Below are positions 44,923 to 53,708 of a DNA stretch of 64,000 bases, piece by piece. A model generated the notes under the pieces. That model was given only the letters and a program-made list of their open reading frames with translations, did no database searches and was not told the origin of the DNA. Source of the stretch: Undibacterium sp. KW1. GTDB lineage: Bacteria; Pseudomonadota; Gammaproteobacteria; Burkholderiales; Burkholderiaceae_D. How positions within the stretch are numbered: the first letter of the stretch is position 1; each line of letters begins with the position of its first letter. The stretch lies in the NCBI RefSeq assembly GCF_009937955.1, contig NZ_AP018439.1, positions 2,666,001 to 2,730,000 on the forward strand, read 5' to 3'. The position numbers and the translations under genes are program-made.

Positions 44923-44964
44923 AAAAAGCGGCGTGACGAGTCCCTGACTTGCCGCCGCTTTTTT
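44923..44964 (+). terminator. Rho-independent terminator after rpmF
   Basis: AAAAAGCGGCG / CGCCGCTTTTTT stem with a 19-base loop. It separates ribosomal-protein expression from the lipid genes. The following 200 bases to plsX show no gene. Confidence 0.82.
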
Positions 44965-45162
44965 GCGTTAACTTTCCTGTGCTTTCTTGAGTAGAGCATA
45001 CTTGCAGAATTAGACAGGCGTCTAATTTGCTTTTTGGTTGAATTGTTGGTGGTGAGTCTTTGGATTTTTGAGATAATCCTGCTTTTGCAAGAATTAATTC
45101 GGGGTGATGTCTGTCCCGGTTTGATACACTAGCTGTTTCGGATTGAAGTTTCGTATCACTAC

Positions 45163-46257
45163 ATGACAATTAAAATTTCCATAGACTGCATGGGCGGAGA
45201 TCATGGCCCTGCGGTTACAGTGGCAGCAGCAGTTGCTTTTGCCAATCGCGAACCTGATGTCGAATTTCTCCTGGTGGGTTCTGAGCCCGTTATACAGGCC
45301 GAGCTGAAAAAGCTTCATGCCAGTGGGCATGCACGTTTGAAAATTATCAATGCCACAGAAGTGGTGGAGATGGATGATCCGATAGAGGTTGCCTTGCGCC
45401 GCAAGAAAGATTCCTCCATGCGTGTCGCCATCAGTCAGGTCAAAGAAGGGGCTGCGCAAGCTTGCGTTTCTGCCGGTAATACCGGGGCATTGATGGCCGT
45501 TTCCCGTTACGTGTTGAAAACCATGTCGGGCGTTGACCGCCCGGCAATTTGCAGCATTTTACCGAACCAAAAAAATCTTCCCACCTACATGCTTGACCTG
45601 GGGGCAAATGTCGATTGCGAACCTTTGCATCTGCACCAGTTTGCCATCATGGGTTCGGCCCTGGTATCTGCCCTGGAAGGTAAAGATAAACCGAGCATAG
45701 GCCTGTTGAATGTTGGGGAGGAAGATATCAAGGGCAATGATGTCGTCAAGAAAACGGCGCAATTATTGCGTGCAGATCATGAGCGCGGCCTGTTGAATTT
45801 TTATGGCAATGTCGAAGGTAATGACATTTTTGAAGGCACGACCGATATTGTCGTCTGCGACGGTTTTGTCGGCAATGTCACCCTGAAGGCGGCTGAGGGG
45901 ATGGGGCGCTTTGTGAAGATCACCCTGACGGCTGCCTTCAAGAGTAATCCACTGAATATTCTGGGAGCCATCTTTGCGCGCGGCGCCTTGAAATCCATTT
46001 CGCGCACGATGAATCCATCCAACTACAATGGCGGCAGTTTGCTGGGCTTGCGTGGCCTGGTATTTAAGAGCCACGGTAGCGCAGACAAGTATAGTTATGA
46101 GTGGGCAATACAGCGCGCATTCGATGCTGCGAAAAATGATGTATTGTCACGCATTGCGACTTCAATGGCGAAACTGATGCCAATGGCAGATGCTGACGCA
46201 GTTGCTGAGGTAGTCGCTCCGGACAACAATGAACTCTTGGTACAGAAAACTGCATGA
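45163..46257 (+). CDS. plsX: Phosphate acyltransferase PlsX
   Basis: PlsX converts acyl-ACP to acyl-phosphate, the first step of phospholipid synthesis, and is peripheral to the inner membrane. The 364 residues open with [12 protein letters not shown] and contain [18 protein letters not shown] (about 104-121) and [23 protein letters not shown]. Length is close to E. coli PlsX. Its stop overlaps the fabH start by four bases (ATGA), linking phospholipid and fatty acid synthesis. Confidence 0.95.
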   Translation: MTIKISIDCMGGDHGPAVTVAAAVAFANREPDVEFLLVGSEPVIQAELKKLHASGHARLKIINATEVVEMDDPIEVALRRKKDSSMRVAISQVKEGAAQACVSAGNTGALMAVSRYVLKTMSGVDRPAICSILPNQKNLPTYMLDLGANVDCEPLHLHQFAIMGSALVSALEGKDKPSIGLLNVGEEDIKGNDVVKKTAQLLRADHERGLLNFYGNVEGNDIFEGTTDIVVCDGFVGNVTLKAAEGMGRFVKITLTAAFKSNPLNILGAIFARGALKSISRTMNPSNYNGGSLLGLRGLVFKSHGSADKYSYEWAIQRAFDAAKNDVLSRIATSMAKLMPMADADAVAEVVAPDNNELLVQKTA

Positions 46258-47239
46258 CTTTCTATAGCAAAATTAAAGGGACTGGCAGTTATTTGCCCCC
46301 CAAAAAGTAAGCAATCAGGAATTAACGGATCAACTGGCGGCGAAGGGAATCGAAACCTCGGACGAATGGATATTTTCCCGCAGTGGGATTTCTTTCCGTC
46401 ACTATGCTGAGCCTTCTGTTGCAACCAGTGATATGGCAGTGGAAGCTGCAAAGCGTGCGCTTGATGCTGCAAAGATGCAAGCCAACGATATTGACCTGAT
46501 CGTGTTGGCTACTTCGACCCCTGATTTTCTCGGCGGCTTCCCTAGTACTGCATGCGTAGTGCAAAACAAGCTAGGTATCACGAATGGCGGCGCGGCTGTT
46601 GATGTGCAGGCGGTATGTAGTGGCTTCATGTATGCCATGTCTATCGCTGATAGCATGATCAAGGCGGGCAACCATAAAAATGTGCTGGTGATCGGTGCTG
46701 AGGTATTTTCCCGTATCCTGAATTTTGAAGATCGCACTACCTGTGTACTGTTTGGTGATGGCGCTGGTGCGATCATCATGTCCCGCTCAGAAGAGCCGGG
46801 GGTGCTCGCCACCAAATTGCATGCTGATGGCAGCTATGCCAATATTTTATGTGTGCCAGGCAATGTGCAGAGTGGTGTAGTTGAGGGTAGCGCATTTTTG
46901 TATATGGATGGTCAGGCTGTCTTCAAACTGGCGGTTAATTTGCTGGAAAAAGTCGCCAATGAAGCACTGGAAATCGCAGGCATGACGACAGACCAGATCG
47001 ACTGGCTGATTCCGCACCAGGCGAACATACGCATCATGCAAAGCACCGCAAAAAAAATGCGCATGCCTATGGATAGGGTGGTGGTCACGGTTGATCAGCA
47101 TGGTAATACCTCTGCCGCGTCGATACCGCTGGCACTGGATCTGGCGGTGCGTGATGGCCGGGTCAAGCCTGGTCATACAGTGATGCTGGAAGGTGTAGGT
47201 GGTGGTTTTACCTGGGGCGCGGCCATCGTAAAGATGTGA
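46254..47239 (+). pseudogene. fabH: 3-oxoacyl-ACP synthase III, frameshifted near the N terminus
   Basis: FabH starts fatty acid synthesis by condensing acetyl-CoA with malonyl-ACP. From the ATG at 46254 (ATGA overlap with plsX) the frame reads [17 protein letters not shown] and then hits TAA at 46308. The next frame continues [28 protein letters not shown], exactly the expected FabH N terminus, through to 47239. One extra base in the C6-A5 run at 46296-46306 repairs it. The catalytic Cys ([10 protein letters not shown]), His ([10 protein letters not shown]) and Asn ([11 protein letters not shown]) are all intact. Because the gene is usually essential or nearly so, a sequencing error is more likely than true loss. 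Confidence 0.85.
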
Positions 47240-47290
47240 GTGTTCCCGAACGAGAGTTGGGCAATCAATAATAAACATTAGAGATAAGAA

Positions 47291-48232
47291 ATGACGCAAT
47301 TTGCATTTGTATTCCCAGGGCAGGGTTCGCAAGCGATAGGCATGTTGAATGGCTTTGCTGATAATCCTGTCGTGCAACAAACCGTTGCTGAAGCATCTGA
47401 TGCACTGCAACTGGATTTGGGCAAGATGATTAATGAGGGTCCAAAAGAAGCGCTGGATCTGACCACTAATACCCAGCCTGTCATGTTGACAGCAGCCGTA
47501 GCTTGCTACCGTGCCTGGATCGCCGCAGGTGGAGCAGCGCCCAGGCTGGTGGCCGGGCATAGTCTGGGCGAGTATTCGGCGTTAGTCGCTGCCGGTGTTA
47601 TCGCGTTCAGGGATGCGGTACCTATGGTGCGTTTCCGTGCGCAAGCCATGCAAGATGCTGTACCGGTGGGGCAGGGCGGCATGGCCGCTATTCTTGGCTT
47701 GTCGGATGAGGAGGTGCTGGCAGCTTGTGCAGAGGCAGTGGTTGCCATGCCAGGGGAAGTGGTTGAGGCCGTCAATTTTAATGCGCCAGCGCAAGTTGTC
47801 ATTGCTGGCAGTAAAGCCGGTGTGGATCGCGCTTGTGAAATTGCCAAGGCAAAAGGGGCCAAGCGTGCCTTGCCTTTGTCGGTGTCTGCGCCGTTTCACT
47901 CATCCTTGCTCAAGCCTGCATCGGATAAGTTGAGTGAGTATCTGGCTGGCATTCCGTTTTCTGCACCGGCAATCCCATTGATTAATAATGTTGATGTTGC
48001 AATCGTGAATGATGTTGCAGCCATCAAGGATGCCTTGGTCAGGCAGGCGGCGCGTCCGGTGCGTTGGGTGGAAACTATTAACAAGATGCATGCTGATGGC
48101 ATTAGCCATGTGATTGAGTGCGGTCCAGGCAAGGTCTTGACCGGCCTGACCAAGCGCATTCAGGGCGAATTGACAGGTGATACTGTATTTGATCAGGCAA
48201 GTTTGGAAAAAGTATTGGAACTCTTGAAATGA
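47291..48232 (+). CDS. fabD: Malonyl-CoA:ACP transacylase
   Basis: FabD transfers malonyl from CoA to ACP. The 313 residues begin FAFVFPGQGSQAIGML. The nucleophile serine is in GHSLGEYSALVA (about 90-101), the catalytic His in SAPFHSSLLKP (about 200), and VIECGPGKVLTGL marks the end of the domain. Its stop overlaps the fabG start by four bases. Confidence 0.96.
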   Translation: MTQFAFVFPGQGSQAIGMLNGFADNPVVQQTVAEASDALQLDLGKMINEGPKEALDLTTNTQPVMLTAAVACYRAWIAAGGAAPRLVAGHSLGEYSALVAAGVIAFRDAVPMVRFRAQAMQDAVPVGQGGMAAILGLSDEEVLAACAEAVVAMPGEVVEAVNFNAPAQVVIAGSKAGVDRACEIAKAKGAKRALPLSVSAPFHSSLLKPASDKLSEYLAGIPFSAPAIPLINNVDVAIVNDVAAIKDALVRQAARPVRWVETINKMHADGISHVIECGPGKVLTGLTKRIQGELTGDTVFDQASLEKVLELLK

Positions 48233-48981
48233 CACAACAATTGGAAAATCAGGTGGCATTGGTCACTGGAGCATCCCGTGGTATTGGTAAGGCAATTGCC
48301 ATTGGCCTTGCCAAGGCTGGCGCCAAAGTCATAGGTACGGCAACGACAGAATCAGGTGCCGCGGCAATTACCGCTTATCTGGAAGAATTGGCTCCAGGTG
48401 CTGGTAAGGGTGTTGCGTTCAATGTCAATGACGTAGAGCGCGCAAATGGCTTGGTAGATGAAATCCAGAAGGAATTTGGCAGCCTCTCCATCCTGGTTAA
48501 TAACGCTGGCATTACCCAGGATCAATTGGCCATGCGCATGAAGGAAGAGGAGTGGGATAGTGTTATCTCTACCAACCTGACTTCTGTTGCGCGTTTGTCG
48601 CGTGCTGTATTGCGCGGCATGATGAAGGCCAAACATGGCCGTATCATCAATATTACCTCGGTGGTGGGCTCTTCTGGCAATCCTGGGCAAATGAACTATG
48701 CTGCTGCCAAAGCAGGAGTGGCTGGTATGAGTCGCGCTCTGGCAAGAGAAATCGGCAGCCGCAATATTACCGTTAACTGTATTGCTCCCGGCTTTATCGA
48801 TACTGACATGACCCGGGCTTTGAATGACGACCAGAAAGCGGCAATTTTGCAGCAAATTCCACTCGCCAAACTCGGCCGGCCGGAAGATATTGCCGCAGCA
48901 ACAGTGTTTTTGGCATCGCCAGATGCAGGTTATATCACTGGCACGACATTGCATGTGAATGGTGGGATGTACCTCGCCTAA
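48229..48981 (+). CDS. fabG: 3-oxoacyl-ACP reductase FabG
   Basis: FabG is the NADPH-dependent first reductase of the elongation cycle. The 250 residues show the cofactor motif TGASRGIGKAIA (about 14-25), the NNAG motif, catalytic Ser in ITSVVGSSG and the YxxxK motif in MNYAAAKAGVAG. The C terminus ends GTTLHVNGGMYLA, as usual. It is translationally coupled to fabD. Confidence 0.96.
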   Translation: MTQQLENQVALVTGASRGIGKAIAIGLAKAGAKVIGTATTESGAAAITAYLEELAPGAGKGVAFNVNDVERANGLVDEIQKEFGSLSILVNNAGITQDQLAMRMKEEEWDSVISTNLTSVARLSRAVLRGMMKAKHGRIINITSVVGSSGNPGQMNYAAAKAGVAGMSRALAREIGSRNITVNCIAPGFIDTDMTRALNDDQKAAILQQIPLAKLGRPEDIAAATVFLASPDAGYITGTTLHVNGGMYLA

Positions 48982-49132
48982 TCATTTTGTTGATTTTTAT
49001 AGGCAACTTCGACGAAAATAGCAGGAGTTGTTGCCGAGGATCAGAGGCTTGCTTTTTTTGCTCACAAACCTGCTAAAATGCGCGCACTTTCTGTAGGCCC
49101 TTATTTTTTTGATTTTTTCACTGGAGACACAC

Positions 49133-49372
49133 ATGTCCGATATCGAACAACGCGTTAAGAAAATCGTCGCTGAACAACTGGGCGTCGCTGAAGCTGACAT
49201 CAAAATCGAATCTTCTTTCGTAGATGATTTGGGTGCAGACTCTTTGGACACAGTTGAGCTGGTGATGGCACTCGAAGACGAATTCGAAATGGAAATCCCT
49301 GACGAACAAGCAGAGAAAATCACTACTGTTCAGCAAGCGATTGACTACGCTAAAGCCCATTTGAAGGCTTAA
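49133..49372 (+). CDS. acpP: Acyl carrier protein
   Basis: AcpP carries growing acyl chains on a phosphopantetheine arm. The 79-residue acidic protein has the attachment serine in [18 protein letters not shown] (about 32-49). The ATG at 49133 gives the standard start [11 protein letters not shown]; the frame upstream to 49109 is not part of the protein. The 150-base gap before it probably contains a separate strong promoter, as in other bacteria where acpP is highly expressed. Confidence 0.97.
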   Translation: MSDIEQRVKKIVAEQLGVAEADIKIESSFVDDLGADSLDTVELVMALEDEFEMEIPDEQAEKITTVQQAIDYAKAHLKA

Positions 49373-49404
49373 TAGTCAAACTTTTTCAAATCCAGGAGAA
49401 ACGC

Positions 49405-50646
49405 TTGAGTCGTTCGCTTAAACGTCGAGTCGTTGTAACCGGGCTCGGTTGTATTTCGCCAGTTGGCAATACCGTTGCAGATGCCTGGAGTGCCATCACT
49501 TCAGGTAAATCCGGCATCGCAACGATTACCAAATTTGATGCAACTCCTTTCACTACGCATTTTGCGGGCGAGGTGAAGGGCTTCAATGTCGAGGATTATA
49601 TTCCGGCAAAAGAAGCGCGCAATATGGACACCTTTATCCACTACGGCATTGCCGCAGGGATGCAGGCGTTTCAAGACTCTGGTCTTGCTGTCACCGAAGA
49701 AAATGCAGAACGTATTGGTGTCATCGTAGGTTCCGGTATTGGCGGTTTGCCCTTGATCGAGGAAACCAAGGAAACACTGATGGCGCGTGGACCACGCCGC
49801 ATCAGTCCTTTCTTTGTTCCAGCCTCGATCATCAATATGATTTCTGGCAATCTGTCGATCAAGTATGGCTTGAAGGGCCCAAATCTTTCCATAGTCACGG
49901 CTTGTACGACCGGCCTGCATTGCATAGGTTCTGCGGCGCGCATGATTGAGTACGGCGATGCTGATGTAATGATTGCCGGTGGTGCCGAATCAACGATTTC
50001 TCCTCTGGGTCTGGGTGGTTTTGCTTCGGCAAGAGCACTCTCTACCAGGAATGACGATCCTGCTACAGCATCTCGTCCATGGGATAAGGACCGTGACGGC
50101 TTTGTCCTGGGTGAGGGGGCTGGCGTCATGGTGCTCGAAGAATACGAGCATGCCAAGGCGCGCGGCGCCAGGATATATGCGGAAGTCATAGGATTTGGCA
50201 TGAGCGGTGATGCTTATCACATCACGACGCCGACCATGGATGGTCCACGCCGCAGCATGATCAATGCCATGAAAGATGCCGAGATTAACCCTGAGCAAAT
50301 CAGCTATCTGAATGCACACGGTACATCTACATCCATTGGTGATCAGAACGAAACGGACGCAATCAAGGCTACCTTTGCCGACCATGCATACAAAATGACC
50401 ATCAATTCGACCAAGTCGATGACTGGGCATTTACTGGGTGGTGCTGGTGGTCTGGAATCCTTGTTCACGGTTCTCGCTCTGCACAACCAGGTTTCACCAC
50501 CGACCATGAATATCATTAATCAGGATCCGGCTTGTGATCTCGATTATTGTGCAAATGTTGCACGTGATATGCGCATAGATTATGCGATGAAAAATTCGTT
50601 CGGCTTCGGTGGAACGAATGGCACGCTGATATTTGCAAAAGTCTGA
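49405..50646 (+). CDS. fabF: 3-oxoacyl-ACP synthase II
   Basis: FabF elongates acyl-ACP and, in E. coli, completes cis-vaccenate. The 413 residues contain the active-site Cys in [12 protein letters not shown] (about 161-172), His in [11 protein letters not shown] and the second His in [15 protein letters not shown]. The start is TTG at 49405 with AGGAGA six bases upstream; no ATG or GTG lies closer. A TTG start on a core gene may keep expression below that of acpP. Confidence 0.95.
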   Translation: MSRSLKRRVVVTGLGCISPVGNTVADAWSAITSGKSGIATITKFDATPFTTHFAGEVKGFNVEDYIPAKEARNMDTFIHYGIAAGMQAFQDSGLAVTEENAERIGVIVGSGIGGLPLIEETKETLMARGPRRISPFFVPASIINMISGNLSIKYGLKGPNLSIVTACTTGLHCIGSAARMIEYGDADVMIAGGAESTISPLGLGGFASARALSTRNDDPATASRPWDKDRDGFVLGEGAGVMVLEEYEHAKARGARIYAEVIGFGMSGDAYHITTPTMDGPRRSMINAMKDAEINPEQISYLNAHGTSTSIGDQNETDAIKATFADHAYKMTINSTKSMTGHLLGGAGGLESLFTVLALHNQVSPPTMNIINQDPACDLDYCANVARDMRIDYAMKNSFGFGGTNGTLIFAKV

Positions 50647-50663
50647 TTTTAAAAAATTAGCCT

Positions 50664-50703
50664 TGGCACTTCATTTCTGATGGAATGAAGTGCCATTTTT
50701 TTT
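50664..50703 (+). terminator. Rho-independent terminator of the fab operon
   Basis: GGCACTTCATT / AATGAAGTGCC stem (11 bp) with an eight-T run. It ends only four bases before the start of the next gene. Confidence 0.88.
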
Positions 50704-50706
50704 GCC

Positions 50707-51195
50707 ATGACGATAGCGCTACATATAATCACCCGCGCTTCACGCACGCTACTAACGGCATGTATTTGCATGCTGGCATTGGTGCATCTGAGTATCTGGC
50801 TTTTATTGAGCTACAAGGCAATGTCGTTCGTGTTTATTTGCATGATTGTCGCCAGTTCATTTTGCAGCAACTGCTATCTTGTTTTCAAATATTGGCAGCG
50901 CGTGCAACAAAGCCGGCAACTGAGTATTTCTGCGACGGGGGACATCGTATTGCATCTATTGCTCGAAAAAGAAGTGCACAAGGACTTACGGAGGAGGAAA
51001 GCTGGACCGCTGACGGGGTTGAATGTGCGTTTAAGTCACAAAACCCGTATTTGGCCATACTTTTTATCAATTTTTTTGCTTGATGAAGCTGGTAAGGAAC
51101 ATAAGTTGCTTATACTGCCAGATTCATTGAGCCCTGCTGCATTCCAGGCATTAAGAGTGAGCTTGATATGGATTAGTCAACATCAGGCGAGTTGA
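50707..51195 (+). CDS. YgfX-like membrane protein
   Basis: The 162-residue protein has two hydrophobic helices (TACICMLALVHLSIWLLL and MSFVFICMIVASSFC) and then a soluble beta-rich part (SISATGDIVLHLLL, YFLSIFLLDEAGKEHKLLILPDSLSPAAFQALRVSL; landmark LPDSLSP). This is the pattern of YgfX/CptA-type proteins, which sit just upstream of rpoE in many beta-proteobacteria. Its function here is unknown. The fab-operon terminator ends next to its start codon, so it is probably transcribed from its own promoter within that region or at low level. Confidence 0.65.
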   Translation: MTIALHIITRASRTLLTACICMLALVHLSIWLLLSYKAMSFVFICMIVASSFCSNCYLVFKYWQRVQQSRQLSISATGDIVLHLLLEKEVHKDLRRRKAGPLTGLNVRLSHKTRIWPYFLSIFLLDEAGKEHKLLILPDSLSPAAFQALRVSLIWISQHQAS

Positions 51196-51216
51196 CGTGA
51201 ATTTTACTTCTGCTGA

Positions 51217-51245
51217 GGAACTTTTAGGAATCATGCGGACTCTGA
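51217..51245 (+). promoter_or_regulatory. Sigma-E-type promoter of the rpoE operon
   Basis: GGAACTT (51217-51223) and TCTGA (51241-51245) with 17 bases between match the sigma-E consensus. It lies about 86 bases before the rpoE GTG, so the sigma factor should activate its own operon. Confidence 0.75.
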
Positions 51246-51330
51246 CAGTATATAAATCGCGTATGTTGACGGTAATAACATGCATTTGGGAAGGGCTTTT
51301 CTCTTCCCATGCAAATTTAGGAACGAATGA

Positions 51331-51933
51331 GTGACGACAGAACGCGAAATTGATCAGCTATTGGTTGAGCGCGTCCAGCGTGGTGACAAAAAAGCATTCG
51401 AGCTTCTGGTTTCCAAATATCAAAGGAAATTAATGCGGCTCGTGTCCCGGCTCGTCTATGACCACGCAGAAGCGGAAGATGTAGTACAGGAAGCATTTAT
51501 CAAAGCGTACAGGGCATTACCGAATTTTCGTGGCGAATCAGCGTTTTATACCTGGTTGTACCGTATTGGGGTAAATACCGCGAAAAATCATCTGGTTACG
51601 CAAGGGCGCAGAGCCCCCACATCGACAGAATCTGATGTGGATGAAGCGGAGTCCTTTGTTGATGCAGATGGCTTGAGAGATATTAATACGCCAGAATCCT
51701 TGCTGGCGAGCAAGCAGATAGCTGAAACCGTGAATTCGGCCATGTCCACTCTGCCAGAAGAATTGCGTAATGCAATCACCCTGCGGGAGATAGAAGGCTT
51801 GAGCTACGATGAAATTGCAGAAGTCATGCTATGTCCGATAGGGACAGTCAGAAGCAGAATATTCAGGGCGCGAGAAGCGATAGCAGAGAAATTGCGACCC
51901 TTGTTGGGTACGACACTGGAACAACGCTGGTAA
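51331..51933 (+). CDS. rpoE: RNA polymerase sigma factor RpoE (AlgU-like)
   Basis: This 200-residue ECF sigma factor controls the envelope-stress response. Region 2 shows LVYDHAEAEDVVQEAFIKAYRAL (landmark EAEDVVQEAF, about 50-59) and FYTWLYRIGVNTAKN; region 4 shows LREIEGLSYDEIAEVM and GTVRSRIFRAREAI. The GTG start at 51331 has AGGAAC upstream. It is followed by rseA, rseB and mucD, as in Pseudomonas algU-mucABD, and should be held inactive by RseA until envelope damage triggers proteolysis. Confidence 0.95.
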   Translation: MTTEREIDQLLVERVQRGDKKAFELLVSKYQRKLMRLVSRLVYDHAEAEDVVQEAFIKAYRALPNFRGESAFYTWLYRIGVNTAKNHLVTQGRRAPTSTESDVDEAESFVDADGLRDINTPESLLASKQIAETVNSAMSTLPEELRNAITLREIEGLSYDEIAEVMLCPIGTVRSRIFRAREAIAEKLRPLLGTTLEQRW

Positions 51934-52005
51934 AGCATGGGTCAAAGTCTGTATCCAAATGAAAAGCAGTGCAAACGAATTTAAAAATAGTGGTAAAAGG
52001 TGAAA

Positions 52006-52677
52006 ATGATGAACAAAAGCACAAATCAACACGAGAGCATTTCAGCCATGGCAGATGGCGAATTGAGTGATGCTCAACTGGATTCCCTGCTTGCGAGTTT
52101 AAATGAAGCAGAAAGCAAGGATGCCTGGGAAATTTATCACCAGATCGGCGATGTACTGCGTTCAGAAGAATTGGCGGTCACTTTTAGTGCTGATTTCTCT
52201 CAGCGGTTTTCTGCAAAATTGAATGCTGAACCGGTCATCCTGGCTCCAGCGGCCATGCAAAAAGCAGATGCTAAGGACAAGCAAAGAAAACACAAGTTCC
52301 TCGGCGCTTATGCAGCCGTGGCCAGTATGGCGGCCGCTGCTGTGTTTGCTTTTATCATGATCCCGCAATTGCAGTCTTTCCAGACTAAGCCTGATACTGC
52401 GAGTCAGATCAGCAGCCGAGCGGTAACCTCGGGTAATGTTCAGTTAGCCAATCATAGCGGCAATCAGAGCGCCAATACCCTGGCAGCAAATGAGCAGACC
52501 AGACAGCCTGCCCAACTTGTACAAGGCAGCGATAAAAAAGTCGCAGAACTGGATATGTTGCGGGACCCCAGAATTGACAGCTATCTGATGGCACATCAGC
52601 GTTTTTCTCCTGCCATCAATAACGGAGCGCAATACGTTACACACGCTAACGCTGTTTCATCTGCTTCGGAAAAATAA
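52006..52677 (+). CDS. rseA: Anti-sigma-E factor RseA (MucA-like)
   Basis: The protein of about 223 residues is a single-pass inner-membrane anti-sigma factor. The cytoplasmic N-terminal RseA domain includes ESISAMADGELSDAQLDSLL and EIYHQIGDVLRSEEL. One membrane helix lies at about 101-122 (GAYAAVASMAAAAVFAFIMI), and a Ser/Ala/Gln-rich periplasmic tail follows, the target of stress proteases and RseB. ATG at 52006 or 52009 is preferred over GTG at 52000 because AAAAGG lies just upstream. Confidence 0.9.
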   Translation: MMNKSTNQHESISAMADGELSDAQLDSLLASLNEAESKDAWEIYHQIGDVLRSEELAVTFSADFSQRFSAKLNAEPVILAPAAMQKADAKDKQRKHKFLGAYAAVASMAAAAVFAFIMIPQLQSFQTKPDTASQISSRAVTSGNVQLANHSGNQSANTLAANEQTRQPAQLVQGSDKKVAELDMLRDPRIDSYLMAHQRFSPAINNGAQYVTHANAVSSASEK

Positions 52678-52679
52678 AT

Positions 52680-53696
52680 ATGATGTGCGTATGGCGTTTT
52701 AACATCGCATTGGCTGGGTCCGCGTGCCTGCTGGGTTTGTTGGCACCAGCCATGGCACAGGACACGATTGACGATAAGCGTGAAGTGCACAGTGTTTTGC
52801 GTAAAATGCAGGCCTCTGCGCAAAAAATGAATTATTCAGGTACTTTTGTTTATCAACAGGCCAATCAAATCCGAACCTCCAGAATCACGCACGTTCTTGA
52901 TGGAAATAATGAACTGGAAAAACTGGAAATTCTGGATGGTCAGCCCCGTGAGTATTTGCGAAAAAACGAAGAAGTAACCTGCTATCTCCCCGACAGCAAA
53001 ACCTTGCAGGTGGAGAAAAATGCAACACAAGAAGTATTCCCTGCCTTGCTGACCTCGAATGCGCAATCTCTCCCAGAATCTTACGCAATAAAAAAAGCCG
53101 ATCTCAGCCGCGTGGCCGGTATTGACTGCCAGACATACTTGCTGGACCCTCGTGATGGCTTCCGCTATGGCTACCGGCTCTGTGTAGAAAAAAATTCTGG
53201 CTTGCTGCTGCGTGCGCAAACGGTCAATACCAAAAATGAAGTCATAGAGCAAATCGCGTTTACTCAGTTGACTATTGGCGACATCGATAAGCAGAGGGTA
53301 AGACCTACTTTTCAAAATACTGCACAGTGGCAGGTTGAAAATCTGACGGTGCAGTCCAATATTCACTCAGGTTGGATTGTTAAATCCCTGCCAGCCGGTT
53401 TCAAGAAAACCCGCGAGATGAAACGGTTGATCCCCGCTGCCGGGAATGCAAAAAACAGCGATGGAACAGCGATCAAATCGCATCAGGTAGTGCAAATGAT
53501 TTTTTCTGATGGACTGGCAGCGATTTCTGTTTTTATTGAACCGGATAGCGAAAACCGTACTGAAGGCAGTTTGCAGCAAGGGGCGATGACCATCATGGGC
53601 AAGCGCCATGCTGAATACTGGGTCACAGTCGTGGGTGAAGTACCCGCCAGCGCGATCCGGCAAGTGATGAACTCAATTGAATTTAAACCTAAATAA
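52680..53696 (+). CDS. rseB: Sigma-E regulatory protein RseB (MucB-like)
   Basis: RseB is a periplasmic protein that binds RseA and shields it from cleavage. The signal peptide core is NIALAGSACLLGLLAPAMA. The mature protein has MNYSGTFVYQQANQIRTSRITH near its start, the typical MucB/RseB opening, and a C-terminal domain with TIMGKRHAEYWVTVVGEVP. The 338 residues match the family. It begins two bases after rseA, so the genes are co-translated. Confidence 0.93.
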   Translation: MMCVWRFNIALAGSACLLGLLAPAMAQDTIDDKREVHSVLRKMQASAQKMNYSGTFVYQQANQIRTSRITHVLDGNNELEKLEILDGQPREYLRKNEEVTCYLPDSKTLQVEKNATQEVFPALLTSNAQSLPESYAIKKADLSRVAGIDCQTYLLDPRDGFRYGYRLCVEKNSGLLLRAQTVNTKNEVIEQIAFTQLTIGDIDKQRVRPTFQNTAQWQVENLTVQSNIHSGWIVKSLPAGFKKTREMKRLIPAAGNAKNSDGTAIKSHQVVQMIFSDGLAAISVFIEPDSENRTEGSLQQGAMTIMGKRHAEYWVTVVGEVPASAIRQVMNSIEFKPK

Positions 53697-53708
53697 GCGA
53701 ATGACACC

